Positions 36,452-46,581 of a stretch of DNA of 61,069 nt are shown in pieces; position 1 is the stretch's first letter; every line of letters starts with the position of its first letter. The notes under the pieces are model-generated. The model made no database searches. It saw only the letters and a list, made by a program, of their open reading frames with translations, and was not told where the DNA came from. This DNA is from Planctomycetota bacterium (GTDB lineage: Bacteria; Planctomycetota; Planctomycetia; Gemmatales; Gemmataceae). The position numbers and the translations under genes were made by a program. The DNA is taken from the NCBI GenBank assembly GCA_021413735.1, contig JAIOPV010000213.1:1-61069 (forward strand), written 5' to 3'.

Positions 36452-37087
36452 GATTCCACCCACACGATTTTGGGAGGCTCCGGTTGCTTGTTGCGACCGA
36501 GTCGGCTCGTGCGGGGTTGAAATGATTGTGAGCGTCGAAGCGTAAGCTCGACGGTGTGCGTAAAACACCCGTCACCCTCGCGAAATCCACCGTCGGCCTG
36601 ACGGCTCGATGCTCACAAACACCTATCAATTCAACAAAGCGATCGGCTCGCAGTTGGCTGACCATGTCCGCGGCGTTCGTTAGAATCCAATCACATTTGG
36701 ACTGTCCATTCGGCTGCCTGTTCTCGTTCTGTTGGGCTTCGTCAAACCTGACTGGTCTACTGTCCGCTGTCACAAGCCCACACTCTCATGTCCGGCTGGT
36801 CACGACCCAGACCCTGCTGCGCCTCGGTGGTGAGAAGGAACGCGAAACTGCGGGCGACGCACTTGTCGCGCCGGTGCGAAGTCGCCGGAACCCATACCAC
36901 TTCATCGCTGCCGCACTCCTTCAGGGAATGGATGATCCCTGCACGGGCGCTCGTCGCTGCGGGCAGGGAAGACCGAAAAGCGGGCGTTGGCGCGTGGCTC
37001 TACCTGTCGCCGACCCAATAATCGTAACGATTTGAACATTCATGGTAACCTGTATGAAGCCGCCCGGTACACCGGAGATACGTCGCG
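36452..37087. other. Intergenic region (636 bp), no confident gene
   Basis: Frames on both strands exist here (36556-37035 plus; 36348-36773 minus) but none has a recognisable domain, signal or ribosome site. It probably holds the promoter of the ATPase and perhaps remnants of a lost gene. The ATPase ribosome site GGAGAT lies at its right end. Confidence 0.5.
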
Positions 37088-39592
37088 ATGCCAACAACCG
37101 CGAATCCATCCGACGCAGAACCCCCGCGCACGGTGCCGTCAACCAAGAAGAGCCCGGACATTGCGAGCGTGTCGGTTTCCGACACGCTCGCGGCGCTTCG
37201 AGTGAACCCCGAAGCCGGGCTGACACGCACGGAGGTGGACACCCGCCGGAAGGAGCACGGTTACAACGAGGTGGCCGAGGAGAAAGAACACCCGGTCCTC
37301 AAGTTCCTCAAGAAATTCTGGGGTCTGTCGGCTTGGATGCTCGAGTTGATCATGCTGCTGTCTCTCGTGCTGGGCCATTACTCCGATCTCGTCATCGTGA
37401 GTGGACTACTGGTCGTCAATGCAGTGCTCGGCTTCGCGCAGGAGCAGCGTGCGGCGGGCGTGATGGTGACGTTGCGCCGTCGGCTCCAGGTCAGTGCGCG
37501 TGTGCGGCGAGACGCGAACTGGCAGGTCATACCCGCTCGGGAACTGGTCCCCGGCGATATCGTCCGAGTACGTCCCGGTGATATCGTTCCGGCGGACGTG
37601 AAGGTTCTGACCGGGAACTTGGGTGTCGATCAATCGGCCCTCACGGGTGAGTCAACCGACGCAGACAAGGCAGGCGGCGATGTGCTCTCGTCGGGGTCCG
37701 TCGTCCGCCGGGGCGAAGGCAATGGCGTGGTGCTGCTGACTGGGGCGAAAACTTACTTTGGCCGCACCACCGAACTCGTTCAGCTCGCACGCCCCAAGCT
37801 CCACATCGAAGCGGTTGTATCCAAACTCGTCCGCTGGCTCTTCGTCATCGTCGGTACGTTGCTGGCAGTGGTCACGGTGCTGGCACTCATCCGTGGCACG
37901 TCGCTTGTTGAGATGATCCCACTCCTGCTCGTCCTGCTGATGAGCGCGGTGCCCGTGGCCCTCCCGGTGATGTTCACCGTCAGCATGGCTGTCGGGTCGG
38001 CGGAACTGGCGAAGCGAGGCGTGCTGGTCACGCGCCTCAGCGCCTCGGAGGATGCCGCCACGATGGACGTCCTCTGCGTGGACAAGACGGGCACCATCAC
38101 GATGAACCAACTGGCCGTCACGGGCGTGATCCCTCTGGAGCATGCGACGGAATCCGACGTGCTGCTCGCCGGTGCCCTGGCCTCGCAGGAGGCCAACCAG
38201 GATCCGATCGACCTGGCATTCCTTGCGGCGGCGAAGGGGCATCACGTCCTTGACAGTGTTCCAGCGGTCACTCTGGTTTCATTCGTGCCGTTCGATGCGA
38301 CCAACCGGCGGACGGAAGCCGTGGTCGAACAGAACGGACAGCGAATCCGCGTGATGAAGGGGGCCGTGCGAACGGTTGCCGGGGCGTGTGGGCTTCAGCC
38401 GGTCGCGATCGAGGCGCTGGAGGCCCGCGTCAGCGAGTCCGCACGCAAAGGATATCGGACACTCGCGGTGGCACGCGGTCCCGAACCAGGTACGCCCACC
38501 CTCCTCGGGCTGGTAACGCTGTACGATCCGCCCCGACCCGATGCAAAGCAACTCATTAGCGCTCTCCAAGATCTCGGCATCCCCGTGAAGATGCTGACCG
38601 GGGATGCGCTGGCGGTCGCGCAGGAAATCGGTCAGGGGGTCGGGTTGGCGACAATCCGTCGCGCCGCGGACTTGAACGCGGCGGCCGCTCAGGCCGGTGG
38701 CAGGGCGATCGATCTCCTCGCGGGTGCCGATGGGTTGGCCGAAGTGTACCCGGAGGACAAGTACCTCGTGGTGCAGCACCTGCAGGCTGCGGGGCACGTG
38801 GTCGGGATGACGGGCGATGGCGTCAACGACGCGCCGGCTCTGCGCCAGGCCGAGGTGGGCATCGCGGTGAACGCCGCGACCGACGTCGCCAAGGGGGCCG
38901 CGAGCGTCGTCCTGACCGAACCGGGGCTCACCGACATTGTGGCGCTGGTCGAACAGGGACGGACCATCTACCAACGGCTGCTGACGTGGATCATCAACAA
39001 GATCAGCCGGACAATCCTGAAGTCAGCCTTCGTGGCCGTCGCGTTCGTGGCGACCGGTCACTTCGTCGTCTCCGCCTTCGCGATGCTCCTGCTCACCTTC
39101 ATGACGGACTTCGCGAAGATCACCCTCGCGACCGATCGCGTTCGGCCGTCCCGAAAGCCGGAGACCTGGAACATCGGTGGCTTCATGGCCGTATCCGTCG
39201 TGCTGGGCGTGGGGATGGTTGTGGAAGCACTGCTCTTCTTGTATCTCTGCTGGTCGTGGTTCGACCTGGTGCCAATCGATGGCGTCAAGGATAAGCCCCT
39301 CCACACGTTCAGCTTCCTGATCTTGCTTTACTTCGCGGTGTTCTCCGTCGTGTCCGCGCGTGAACGGCGCTGGTTCTGGACAACGAGGCCCAGCAAGAGT
39401 TTGATGGCGGCTCTCGCGGTGGAGGTGGTTGTGGGCACCATCGTGGCGCTCGTAGGCCTGCCGGGTCTTGCCCCGCTGCCCTGGGAGCAGATGCTCGCCA
39501 TCTTCGGTTATGCGATGGTGTCGTGCCTTGTCGTGAACGACGTCGTGAAGGTCGCACTCATCAAGCGTCTCGTCCCGACGGCTGTGGCCTGA
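37088..39592 (+). CDS. P3A-type plasma-membrane H+-ATPase
   Basis: The 834-residue protein pumps protons out of the cytoplasm using ATP. Family motifs are present: TGES from residue 186, the phosphorylated Asp332 in DKTGT, and TGDGVNDAP from 575. The stretch PVALPVMFTVSMAVGSAEL just before the phosphorylation site is characteristic of P3A enzymes of fungi, plants and some bacteria and archaea. Ten hydrophobic helices are expected; four before and six after the ATP-binding core can be seen. The C-terminus is short, without the long regulatory tail of fungal enzymes. It stands alone, with GGAGAT upstream. Confidence 0.92.
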   Translation: MPTTANPSDAEPPRTVPSTKKSPDIASVSVSDTLAALRVNPEAGLTRTEVDTRRKEHGYNEVAEEKEHPVLKFLKKFWGLSAWMLELIMLLSLVLGHYSDLVIVSGLLVVNAVLGFAQEQRAAGVMVTLRRRLQVSARVRRDANWQVIPARELVPGDIVRVRPGDIVPADVKVLTGNLGVDQSALTGESTDADKAGGDVLSSGSVVRRGEGNGVVLLTGAKTYFGRTTELVQLARPKLHIEAVVSKLVRWLFVIVGTLLAVVTVLALIRGTSLVEMIPLLLVLLMSAVPVALPVMFTVSMAVGSAELAKRGVLVTRLSASEDAATMDVLCVDKTGTITMNQLAVTGVIPLEHATESDVLLAGALASQEANQDPIDLAFLAAAKGHHVLDSVPAVTLVSFVPFDATNRRTEAVVEQNGQRIRVMKGAVRTVAGACGLQPVAIEALEARVSESARKGYRTLAVARGPEPGTPTLLGLVTLYDPPRPDAKQLISALQDLGIPVKMLTGDALAVAQEIGQGVGLATIRRAADLNAAAAQAGGRAIDLLAGADGLAEVYPEDKYLVVQHLQAAGHVVGMTGDGVNDAPALRQAEVGIAVNAATDVAKGAASVVLTEPGLTDIVALVEQGRTIYQRLLTWIINKISRTILKSAFVAVAFVATGHFVVSAFAMLLLTFMTDFAKITLATDRVRPSRKPETWNIGGFMAVSVVLGVGMVVEALLFLYLCWSWFDLVPIDGVKDKPLHTFSFLILLYFAVFSVVSARERRWFWTTRPSKSLMAALAVEVVVGTIVALVGLPGLAPLPWEQMLAIFGYAMVSCLVVNDVVKVALIKRLVPTAVA

Positions 39593-39905
39593 TGTGTCGG
39601 GAGGAGGAGCGTTGTCGATCGGTTCCGGGTGGCCACGGCAGCGACGTCAAACTCAAGGAAATCGATCCGGGGTTCAAGGGGTTCAAGGACCGCCCCAAAA
39701 GTCACAAGTGATGCATTGCCGAATTGACCGACGTGTCGCGGTCCACGGTGCAGCGGACTTTGCGGATCTCCGTTGCCAAGAGATTCGACGCCATCCGGTC
39801 GTTCGGCTGTCAGGGCTAACCCAGCGCACTGACCCCGCATCGAGCGACGATCGAAGAGGCCTTCTGCCAACACCTGTGGAAGTTCGTGATGCGTACCCGT
39901 GAACG
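39593..39905. other. Intergenic region (313 bp) between convergent genes
   Basis: No confident gene. Bases 39714-39820 can be read as a short helix-turn-helix-like phrase (TDVSRSTVQRTLRI), which might be a transposase relic, but it is too short to call. Confidence 0.45.
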
Positions 39906-42581
39906 TTATCGCTCAGGCTTTGCCACCCTCGGCGGTGGGGCCACGGCCAGCGGGAAGAGTTTGCGATAGAGCGGTTCGTACTTTTCCGGGTCCAGTCGCG
40001 CGGCTTCTGCGAACGCGACTCCTCCCCCTCCAACGTCTCCCGAGTGGCACAGCGCGATTCCGAGCGCCGCGTGGGCGTTCGGGTGACGTGGGCTGAGCCT
40101 GATCGCCTCGCGAGCCGATTCGATGGCCTTGTCGGGGGTTCTCCGCATGGTGTACAGCACGGCGAGGTTAGTGTGCATGATCGCGTTCCCAGCGTCGAGG
40201 GAGCGGGCTTTCTGAAGCGCCGTAAGCGCCCCGTCCAGATCGTGTAGGTCTTCAAGGGTAAGCCCCAGGTTGGCATGGGCGACGGCGAGCGTAGCGTCAA
40301 GTCGGACGGCGTTTCGGTAGGCCGCGACCGCGCCGTGCAGGTCGTGACTTTCCTTGAGGGCGTTTCCCAAATTGTAATACGCTTTGGCCGACTTTGGATC
40401 GAGACGAGTGGCCTCTCGGCAAGCCGCGATGGCCTCGACCAGATCGCCGCGTTCCTGCAGGACGCAGCCCAGGTTCGTATGAGCGGGCGCGTACCGCGGA
40501 TCCAGGCGGATGGCTTCCCGACACGCCGCGATGTTGCCTGGCAGGTCACCGGCTGCTCTCAGGGTCACTCCCAGGTTGTTCCACGCAACCACACTCCGCG
40601 GGTGTACTGCCAGGGCCGCGCGATACCACCCGGCACGCCGAACTGTAGATTCCCGATCACCCGTTCCAGCCAGCCCCCCGAGAGCCATCAGCAGGGGGAA
40701 ACTGTTGGGCCGGACCCCAAGCGCGGTTAACAGCAGTTGCTCTTGAGAACGCTGGTCGACCTGGAAGTCCTGCCCATGGGCCACGGCAAACCAGACGGGC
40801 TGGCTGACGAGGGGCCGGCGATGGAACGCCCAAGACAACGCCGCCTGCTGGTAGTTCGTCGCACGAGACGCCTCGCGAAAACTATCTGGATCCGCGACAG
40901 ACAAGATCGAACCCAGGTTACGGTCACGCCCGCTGAAGACGAACCACACCTCCAAAGTTGTGAGTAACCGCTCGCTGATGAATGATCCGTTGATTCGTCG
41001 ACTGGCCTCGTCTGGTGGCGTCACTCCTGGTGTAATCCCGTACCCGGCGAAGGCGGTCGCCCACTGTGGGGCGATTGCTTCCCACTCGGGTATCTTTCCC
41101 TCGACCAAACCCCATCCGACGTTGTCGATGCGATCCAGTTCCTTCAGCATTTCGAGTTCCGTCTGGCATCGCTTGCGTCGAGCCGTGAGCCCATCGGCTC
41201 CGCCCTCGCCGATCCGCTGGTCGGCTTGAGCCAACGCTTCCGACGCCCGATCAGCGTCGCCCGCCCGCAACAATCCTTCACACTGCGTCACCAAGCTCTC
41301 AGTTGCAGCGGCATTACGCCCCAATCGCTCCCGCTCGGCCTGCTGCCTCACCTCGTCGTCGAATCGTTTGGTTGCGGCCTGTCGGTCCAAGTACCACGCA
41401 CCGGCACCGACCAGCAGCAGGATTGCCGCCACCGCCCCGACCAGGGCCAGTTGCACCCGTCGCCGTTTCCGCTGCTCGACAAGTCGTGCCCCGATTGCAG
41501 CGCTTTCCGCCTCCGCTTTCCGCAACCGCTCTTCGACCCCAGCCCGGTACTTGGCGACTTCATCCGATACGGCCATCCCGTTGGCCGGGCGATCCTGCGC
41601 CTTTGGACTGAGGCATCGTTTGCAGAGCGAGACCAACTCCGGATCCGCACCGCAGTCGTCGAGTCGGGTGAACGCGATTGAGACGTTACCGTTGGCTGCG
41701 AGTTGCAACGTGTCACGCACCGTCGTGCCAGCGAATGGCGGTCGACCGGTAAGGACGTCGCAAAGTATTCCGCCAAGAGCGAAGACGTCAGCCGGTGGGC
41801 CGACCGACTCGCCGCGAGCCTGCTCGGGTGCCATGTATGCGGGAGTGCCCATCACGGAACCCGTCCGCGTCATGCCCGAGAGCTGATCGTCGATCGGGTC
41901 ACTGATACCGCCGCCCTGATCGCCGTCGGGCGCGGCCATCACTTTTGCGAGTCCCCAGTCCATCACCTGAACTTCGCCAAACGCCCCAACCATTACGTTG
42001 GCGGGTTTCAGGTCGCGGTGAATAATATCTTGTGAGTGGGCGAAGCCGACCGCCTGCGAGATCTGCTCAAACACCTGCACGAGTCGCGGCAACTCGGAGA
42101 CACGCTGGGCCGACTTCAGTTCATCAGCGAGAGTGCGACCGCGGATCAGTTTCATGGCCAGGAATGGAGAGCCGTCCGCGAGGGTGCCGAGTTGGTAGAC
42201 GGGTGGAATGGTCGGGTGGGGCAACCGGGCCGTGATCTTTGACTCGTTGATAAACCGCCGAGCGGCGTCGGCCGACGAGTGTCCGGGGATCAGCACCTTG
42301 ATCGCAACATCCCGCCCCAGTGTCAGGTCGCGGGCAGCAAGAATCATACCCATGCCACCGCGGGCAATCTCCCCTCGAACCTCGTAGCCCGGTATGTCCA
42401 GCAATCCCGATCCGCAAAGGATGTTCGGCATGCCGACCTGTGCGATCGTCACGGTGTCCGGAACATCACCAGCGGGCTGTTTTGTGACCGGTGTTTGGTG
42501 GTCGGTTGGAGAGGGTCCGAGCGTTGTCGCGGCTTGGCCCGCGTTCGGGGCTGGGATGGTGACCGGATCGTCGGCGGACAT
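39906..42581 (-). CDS. Ser/Thr protein kinase with C-terminal TPR repeats
   Basis: The 891-residue protein starts at ATG 42581 with AAGGA upstream. A disordered leader is followed by a kinase domain (about 65-340) with ARGGMG, Lys95, HRD 188-190 and DWG 208-210 in place of DFG. The kinase side is cytoplasmic; one transmembrane helix (about 395-418; LALVGAVAAILLLVGAGAW) leads to a long outer region. Residues about 650-870 hold at least five TPR repeats (VVAWNNLGVTLRAAGDL, APAHTNLGCVLQERGDL, AKAYYNLGNALKESHDL). TPRs bind proteins. It is one of three kinases here and is divergent from the M81 peptidase gene. Confidence 0.93.
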   Translation of the reverse strand: MSADDPVTIPAPNAGQAATTLGPSPTDHQTPVTKQPAGDVPDTVTIAQVGMPNILCGSGLLDIPGYEVRGEIARGGMGMILAARDLTLGRDVAIKVLIPGHSSADAARRFINESKITARLPHPTIPPVYQLGTLADGSPFLAMKLIRGRTLADELKSAQRVSELPRLVQVFEQISQAVGFAHSQDIIHRDLKPANVMVGAFGEVQVMDWGLAKVMAAPDGDQGGGISDPIDDQLSGMTRTGSVMGTPAYMAPEQARGESVGPPADVFALGGILCDVLTGRPPFAGTTVRDTLQLAANGNVSIAFTRLDDCGADPELVSLCKRCLSPKAQDRPANGMAVSDEVAKYRAGVEERLRKAEAESAAIGARLVEQRKRRRVQLALVGAVAAILLLVGAGAWYLDRQAATKRFDDEVRQQAERERLGRNAAATESLVTQCEGLLRAGDADRASEALAQADQRIGEGGADGLTARRKRCQTELEMLKELDRIDNVGWGLVEGKIPEWEAIAPQWATAFAGYGITPGVTPPDEASRRINGSFISERLLTTLEVWFVFSGRDRNLGSILSVADPDSFREASRATNYQQAALSWAFHRRPLVSQPVWFAVAHGQDFQVDQRSQEQLLLTALGVRPNSFPLLMALGGLAGTGDRESTVRRAGWYRAALAVHPRSVVAWNNLGVTLRAAGDLPGNIAACREAIRLDPRYAPAHTNLGCVLQERGDLVEAIAACREATRLDPKSAKAYYNLGNALKESHDLHGAVAAYRNAVRLDATLAVAHANLGLTLEDLHDLDGALTALQKARSLDAGNAIMHTNLAVLYTMRRTPDKAIESAREAIRLSPRHPNAHAALGIALCHSGDVGGGGVAFAEAARLDPEKYEPLYRKLFPLAVAPPPRVAKPER

Positions 42582-43047
42582 CGTGCGTTCCTTGGGGTGT
42601 AGGATCTGAATATCATCCCCACCAACTTCAACAGGTGCAACCAAAACTACACTCAGCTTTCGGCCTTTTCGACGAGTGAAACATGATTATCTTCCCACGG
42701 CGTCGAGAGTCCACTTCGGGCCGTTGGAAAACTCGGGTTCTCCGCGATTCATGGGGAAAGTTGAAGGTTGGGAGGGCGAGGTTTCTGTCGAGCCACACGC
42801 AAGAGGCGCGGCAGGAGCCTCGCCCTCTCAACACAAAAGCAAGTGCATCCCCAAGACTCGATTTGCACGTTATCGGCAGCCGTTCCCATGTCCAGTATCC
42901 ATGCGGAATTACTCTCAGTCCGGGCGTTTCAAATCAGTGGCCGCAGGTTGCACCGGTTTCCCCCGCTCAGGTATGATGACCGCACCCACCAAACCTCACA
43001 GCATCGCTGCGTTCCCACCCCGCGACGAAGATCATCCGAGGAGTATC
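42582..43047. other. Divergent intergenic region with a hairpin repeat
   Basis: The 466-bp gap holds the hairpin at 42772-42827 and probably both promoters. A frame open upstream of the M81 start reaches 42676 but runs through the hairpin, so it is not counted as coding. Confidence 0.5.
42772..42827. repeat. GAGGGCGAGG inverted repeat
   Basis: GAGGGCGAGG at 42772-42781 pairs exactly with 42818-42827; the loop is 36 nt and contains further partial pairing. Confidence 0.7.
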
Positions 43048-44580
43048 ATGCCGGCCATGTCTCCAACCCGCCCAACCCGCATTCTGGTTGCCGAGTGCAT
43101 CCACGAGGTGTGCTCGTTCAACCCGGTGCCAACCCGCTACGACGACTTCCTTGTCCATCGCGGCGACCAGCTGCTCGCCTACCATCGCGGCATCGGCAGC
43201 GAAGTGGCCGGGGCACTCGGAGTGTTCGCCGAGCGACCGAGCATCGAAGCTGTCCCAACATTCGGTGCTCGCGGCATCACGTCCGGTGGAACGATCCCAG
43301 CAGCCGACTTCACGCGGCTCGCCGATGAATTCCTGGGAGACCTCCGCACCGCGGGACCGGCTGACGCGGTGTACTTCGCTCTGCACGGAGCAATGGCCGC
43401 CGAGGGTGAGGACGACCCCGAAGGCTATCTGCTCGCCGAGGCACGGAAGATTCTGGGGGACACGGTCCCGATTGTTGCCTCGTTCGACCTGCACGGTGTG
43501 CTAACCGACCGGATGCTCCGCCACGCCGACGCCATCGTCCTCTACCACACCTACCCGCACATCGACTTCCTCGAAACCGGACAGCGCGCCGCTCGTTTGC
43601 TGCTGCGTCTCCTCGACCGAGAAATCCGACCGGTCACGGCGCGAGTCCGCATCCCGGCGCTGGTTCGCGGCGACGAACTGATCACTGCCACCGGCGTGTA
43701 CGGCGAGTTAATTCGGGAAGCGCAGGCGATTGAGCGAGGGCCGGGCGGGCTGTCGGCTGGCGTCTTCATCGGCAATCCGTTCACCGATGTTCCCGACCTT
43801 GCTTGCTACAGTGTGGTTTGCACCGACGGCGACCCAGACCTCGCCCGACGCGAAGCTGTTCGCCTCGCGGAACGGTTCTGGGAGTTGCGGGAGAAGATGC
43901 AAGCTCGACTGACTCCGCTGGCCCAGGCTGTGCGTCAGGCATCCTCCGTCACCCGTGGCACAGTCGCGATGGTGGACGCGGCCGATGCGACGAGTTCAGG
44001 CGCACCCGGCGACAGTAACGCGGTCCTTCGTGAGTTACTGGCCTCGGGCTATGCTGGCCGGGCGTTGATTCCGCTCGTTGATCCCGCAGCGGTTGCGGCG
44101 GCCTTCTCCGCGGGCGTCGAGGGAACAGTGCGGGTATCGGTCGGCGGAGCGTTCGACCGACGGCACCGACCAGTGGAAGTGGTGGCTCGTGTGCGGTTGG
44201 TCTCCGATGGGCGATTCCGCAGTGAGTCGTTCGGGCAGGAGTGGTATGCGGGGCGAACTGCTGTCCTGCAAGTCGAAACGATGACGCTTGTCGTCACGGC
44301 TCGGCCCGTCCACCTCTATGACCGATCGCTGTTCTTCGCTCACGGTCAAGACCCACGAACGTTTGACTTGGTGGTCGTGAAGTCGCCGCATTGCCAGCGG
44401 CACATGTACGCCGACTGGTGTGCGAAGCTCATCAATGTGGACGCACCCGGAGCGACCAGCGCGAACCTTCCGACCCTGGGGCACACACGCTGCCGCCGAC
44501 CGGTCTTCCCACTTGACGTGAACGTGGCGTTCACACCGCAGGCGGAGTTATTCTCACGCAACACTGACTTCCATCAATGA
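43048..44580 (+). CDS. M81-family metallopeptidase (MlrC-like)
   Basis: The 510-residue protein starts at ATG 43048, preceded by GAGGAG. The M81 family includes MlrC, which degrades the linear product of microcystin. Characteristic stretches are seen: RILVAECIHEVCSFNPVPT near the start, GARGITSGGTI, ALHGAMAAEGEDDPEGYLL, and metal-binding ASFDLHGVLTDRM with Asp and His ligands. The C-terminal MlrC domain follows (about 320-490). No signal peptide, so it is probably cytoplasmic. Its natural substrate is unknown; nothing here suggests microcystin. Confidence 0.9.
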   Translation: MPAMSPTRPTRILVAECIHEVCSFNPVPTRYDDFLVHRGDQLLAYHRGIGSEVAGALGVFAERPSIEAVPTFGARGITSGGTIPAADFTRLADEFLGDLRTAGPADAVYFALHGAMAAEGEDDPEGYLLAEARKILGDTVPIVASFDLHGVLTDRMLRHADAIVLYHTYPHIDFLETGQRAARLLLRLLDREIRPVTARVRIPALVRGDELITATGVYGELIREAQAIERGPGGLSAGVFIGNPFTDVPDLACYSVVCTDGDPDLARREAVRLAERFWELREKMQARLTPLAQAVRQASSVTRGTVAMVDAADATSSGAPGDSNAVLRELLASGYAGRALIPLVDPAAVAAAFSAGVEGTVRVSVGGAFDRRHRPVEVVARVRLVSDGRFRSESFGQEWYAGRTAVLQVETMTLVVTARPVHLYDRSLFFAHGQDPRTFDLVVVKSPHCQRHMYADWCAKLINVDAPGATSANLPTLGHTRCRRPVFPLDVNVAFTPQAELFSRNTDFHQ

Positions 44581-44725
44581 GGGCGGCGCTGGACTTTCCC
44601 GTGCCGCTCTGGTTACGTCTGTGACCTCCCCCGGTTCCCTCTTGGGAGTCACCGTGACAGGACAGCCGTCGCAGTTCATGCCATGGGCGGAGCTAGCGAG
44701 CCGAGCGTTATCGCGTGCCTTTTCA

Positions 44726-46177
44726 TCACGTTCCGAACCGGCGGAGAAGTTCGGAGATCGGTTCGCACTCCGGCAGGATCGGAATCGGTCGCCCAGAGCG
44801 ATCGCGGTAGACGCGGTCGCGGTCGATCCCGAACCGGTGGTAGATCGTGGCGAGGAGAGCGTTGCTGTCCATCGCGCGGTCGGCCGGTTCCTCCCCTCGG
44901 GCGTTGGTTCTCCCGATCACCTGACCCATCTGCAATCCACCTCCGGCCAAGAGCACGCTCATCGCCCTGGGCCAGTGATCCCGGCCCGGGCGACGACTCG
45001 CATCCTGGCTCTCGATGCGTGGCGTTCGGCCGAACTCGCCGCAGAAGATGAACAACACGTGGCGGTCGAGTCCGCGGTCGAACAGATCATCGATCAGGGC
45101 TGACACCGCACGGTCGAGTATCGGCATCCGCTCTTCGTAGGCCCGGAAGATATCGACGTTCACCGAGTGATCGTCCCAGGTGGTGATCTGGCCGGTCGCG
45201 GGACGCAACCGCAAATTCGCCTGGCACTGCACGAACCGGGCACCAGCCTCGATCAACCGGCGAGCCGTCAGCAGGTCGCGCCCCCAAACGGAATCGCCGT
45301 ACTTCGCCAACAGTCGCGGATCCTCCCGGTTGAGGTCAAACGCTGTTCTCGTGCGAGGTCCCGCCAGAAGCTCGACCGCCCGACGCTGGTGTTCGCCGAA
45401 AGCCGCCGTTGGCCCGGAGCGATCATCGAGAGCACGCGGGAGAGTGTCGAGGGCACGACGCAGATCGTCCCGGCGACGAAGCGTAACCGTGCCGTCCGGG
45501 TCGAGGTTCAGCCCCGCTCGATTCTCTCCGATCTGATGGAGTCGTACCGGATCGTAACTGTTCGCCCCTGTGGAGGTGAGCGGATTCGCGACCGGCATGA
45601 ACGGGGCACAACGCGGACCCAGGTAGCCCGGCCCACTGCCGTAGAATTTGGTGTTCGAGACGTAGATCGGGACTTCGCCGGCTCGATGATTCAATTCGTT
45701 CGACACGATTGACCCGATGTCCGGATACTCGGCATCGTTGAGGTTCGCCGCAAGCGATGGGTAGCCAGTCAGGAATCGATGCGTGCCGCCAGAGTGCTCG
45801 GCACGGTTGTGATGGAGACTGCGGACGATCGCGAACTTGTCGGCCAGCTTCGCCAGTCGGGGCAAGTGTTCGGTGATGTGGATGCCGGTGACGTTCGTCT
45901 TGATCGGTCGGAAAGGACCGCGGATTTCGGCTGGGGCGTCCGGCTTGAGGTCGAAGGTGTCGAGATGGCTCGGGCCACCGTTTGCCCAGAACAGGATGAC
46001 GGAGAAATCGCGATCTGGAGCCGATCCGCCGCGTGATTCCTGGGCAGCGAGCAATCGGGCGAGATTTGGTTCGGCTCCACTGACCAGCGCCCCGAGGCTG
46101 AGACCTCCGAGTTTCAGCCAGTCGCGGCGGTTGAGTGTGTGGGAATGAGGCATGTCACGCACCATGGATCGCAGCAT
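44726..46177 (-). CDS. DUF1501 family exported protein
   Basis: The 483-residue protein starts at ATG 46177 with GTGG upstream; the frame is open further upstream to 46462, and the ATG at 46153 is another option. A Tat-like signal (NRRDWLKLGGLSLGALVSG, twin arginines at 17-18) is followed by the DUF1501 body: NGGPSHLDTFDLKPDAPAEI, SLHHNRAEHSGGTH, and FCGEFGRTPRI with GRDHWPRAM near the C-terminus. The family is sulfatase-like and very common in planctomycetes; its reaction is unknown. Usually it pairs with DUF1549/DUF1553 proteins, but none lies next to it. Confidence 0.9.
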   Translation of the reverse strand: MLRSMVRDMPHSHTLNRRDWLKLGGLSLGALVSGAEPNLARLLAAQESRGGSAPDRDFSVILFWANGGPSHLDTFDLKPDAPAEIRGPFRPIKTNVTGIHITEHLPRLAKLADKFAIVRSLHHNRAEHSGGTHRFLTGYPSLAANLNDAEYPDIGSIVSNELNHRAGEVPIYVSNTKFYGSGPGYLGPRCAPFMPVANPLTSTGANSYDPVRLHQIGENRAGLNLDPDGTVTLRRRDDLRRALDTLPRALDDRSGPTAAFGEHQRRAVELLAGPRTRTAFDLNREDPRLLAKYGDSVWGRDLLTARRLIEAGARFVQCQANLRLRPATGQITTWDDHSVNVDIFRAYEERMPILDRAVSALIDDLFDRGLDRHVLFIFCGEFGRTPRIESQDASRRPGRDHWPRAMSVLLAGGGLQMGQVIGRTNARGEEPADRAMDSNALLATIYHRFGIDRDRVYRDRSGRPIPILPECEPISELLRRFGT

Positions 46178-46581
46178 CTGACCACCGCTCTCGATCAGTG
46201 TGTACCCAGGGTGGGTTTCGGTCAATCGAATTTCGACGATGCACGGAGCAGATGACCGGCCCGCGAGAAGTCGTGGTTCGCCCAACCGGACCGTTCGCCC
46301 CGGAACTCCCGGGTGACGAAATACCGCCAATCCGCCAATGGTGATTTCCGCGGAAGCTGAACGCACGAGGTCGGAAGCGTGGGAATGATGATGTTCTGAT
46401 AGACTTGCTTCCGGACAAGTTAAATGGTTCCAGACGTGGGTGTGCATGTCGCCCGGAACCATTTTCAGACGCTTGACATTCCCGAATCATTGTGGCGATA
46501 GCGCATCATCCTGTTATTCTGTGAGACTCTGCCCGCCTGCGTTTGCTCTTCCTCGCTTATCAAATTCGCGGAGGCTTCCAC
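46178..46581. other. Divergent intergenic region
   Basis: The 404-bp gap between the DUF1501 and DUF4838 genes. Most of it is also open in the DUF1501 frame, but that extension has no homology-like features. No promoter or strong repeat was identified. Confidence 0.5.

Noticed and set aside
39714..39820. Helix-turn-helix-like phrase after the ATPase gene
   Set aside because: Only about 35 codons with a stop before and after; could be chance.
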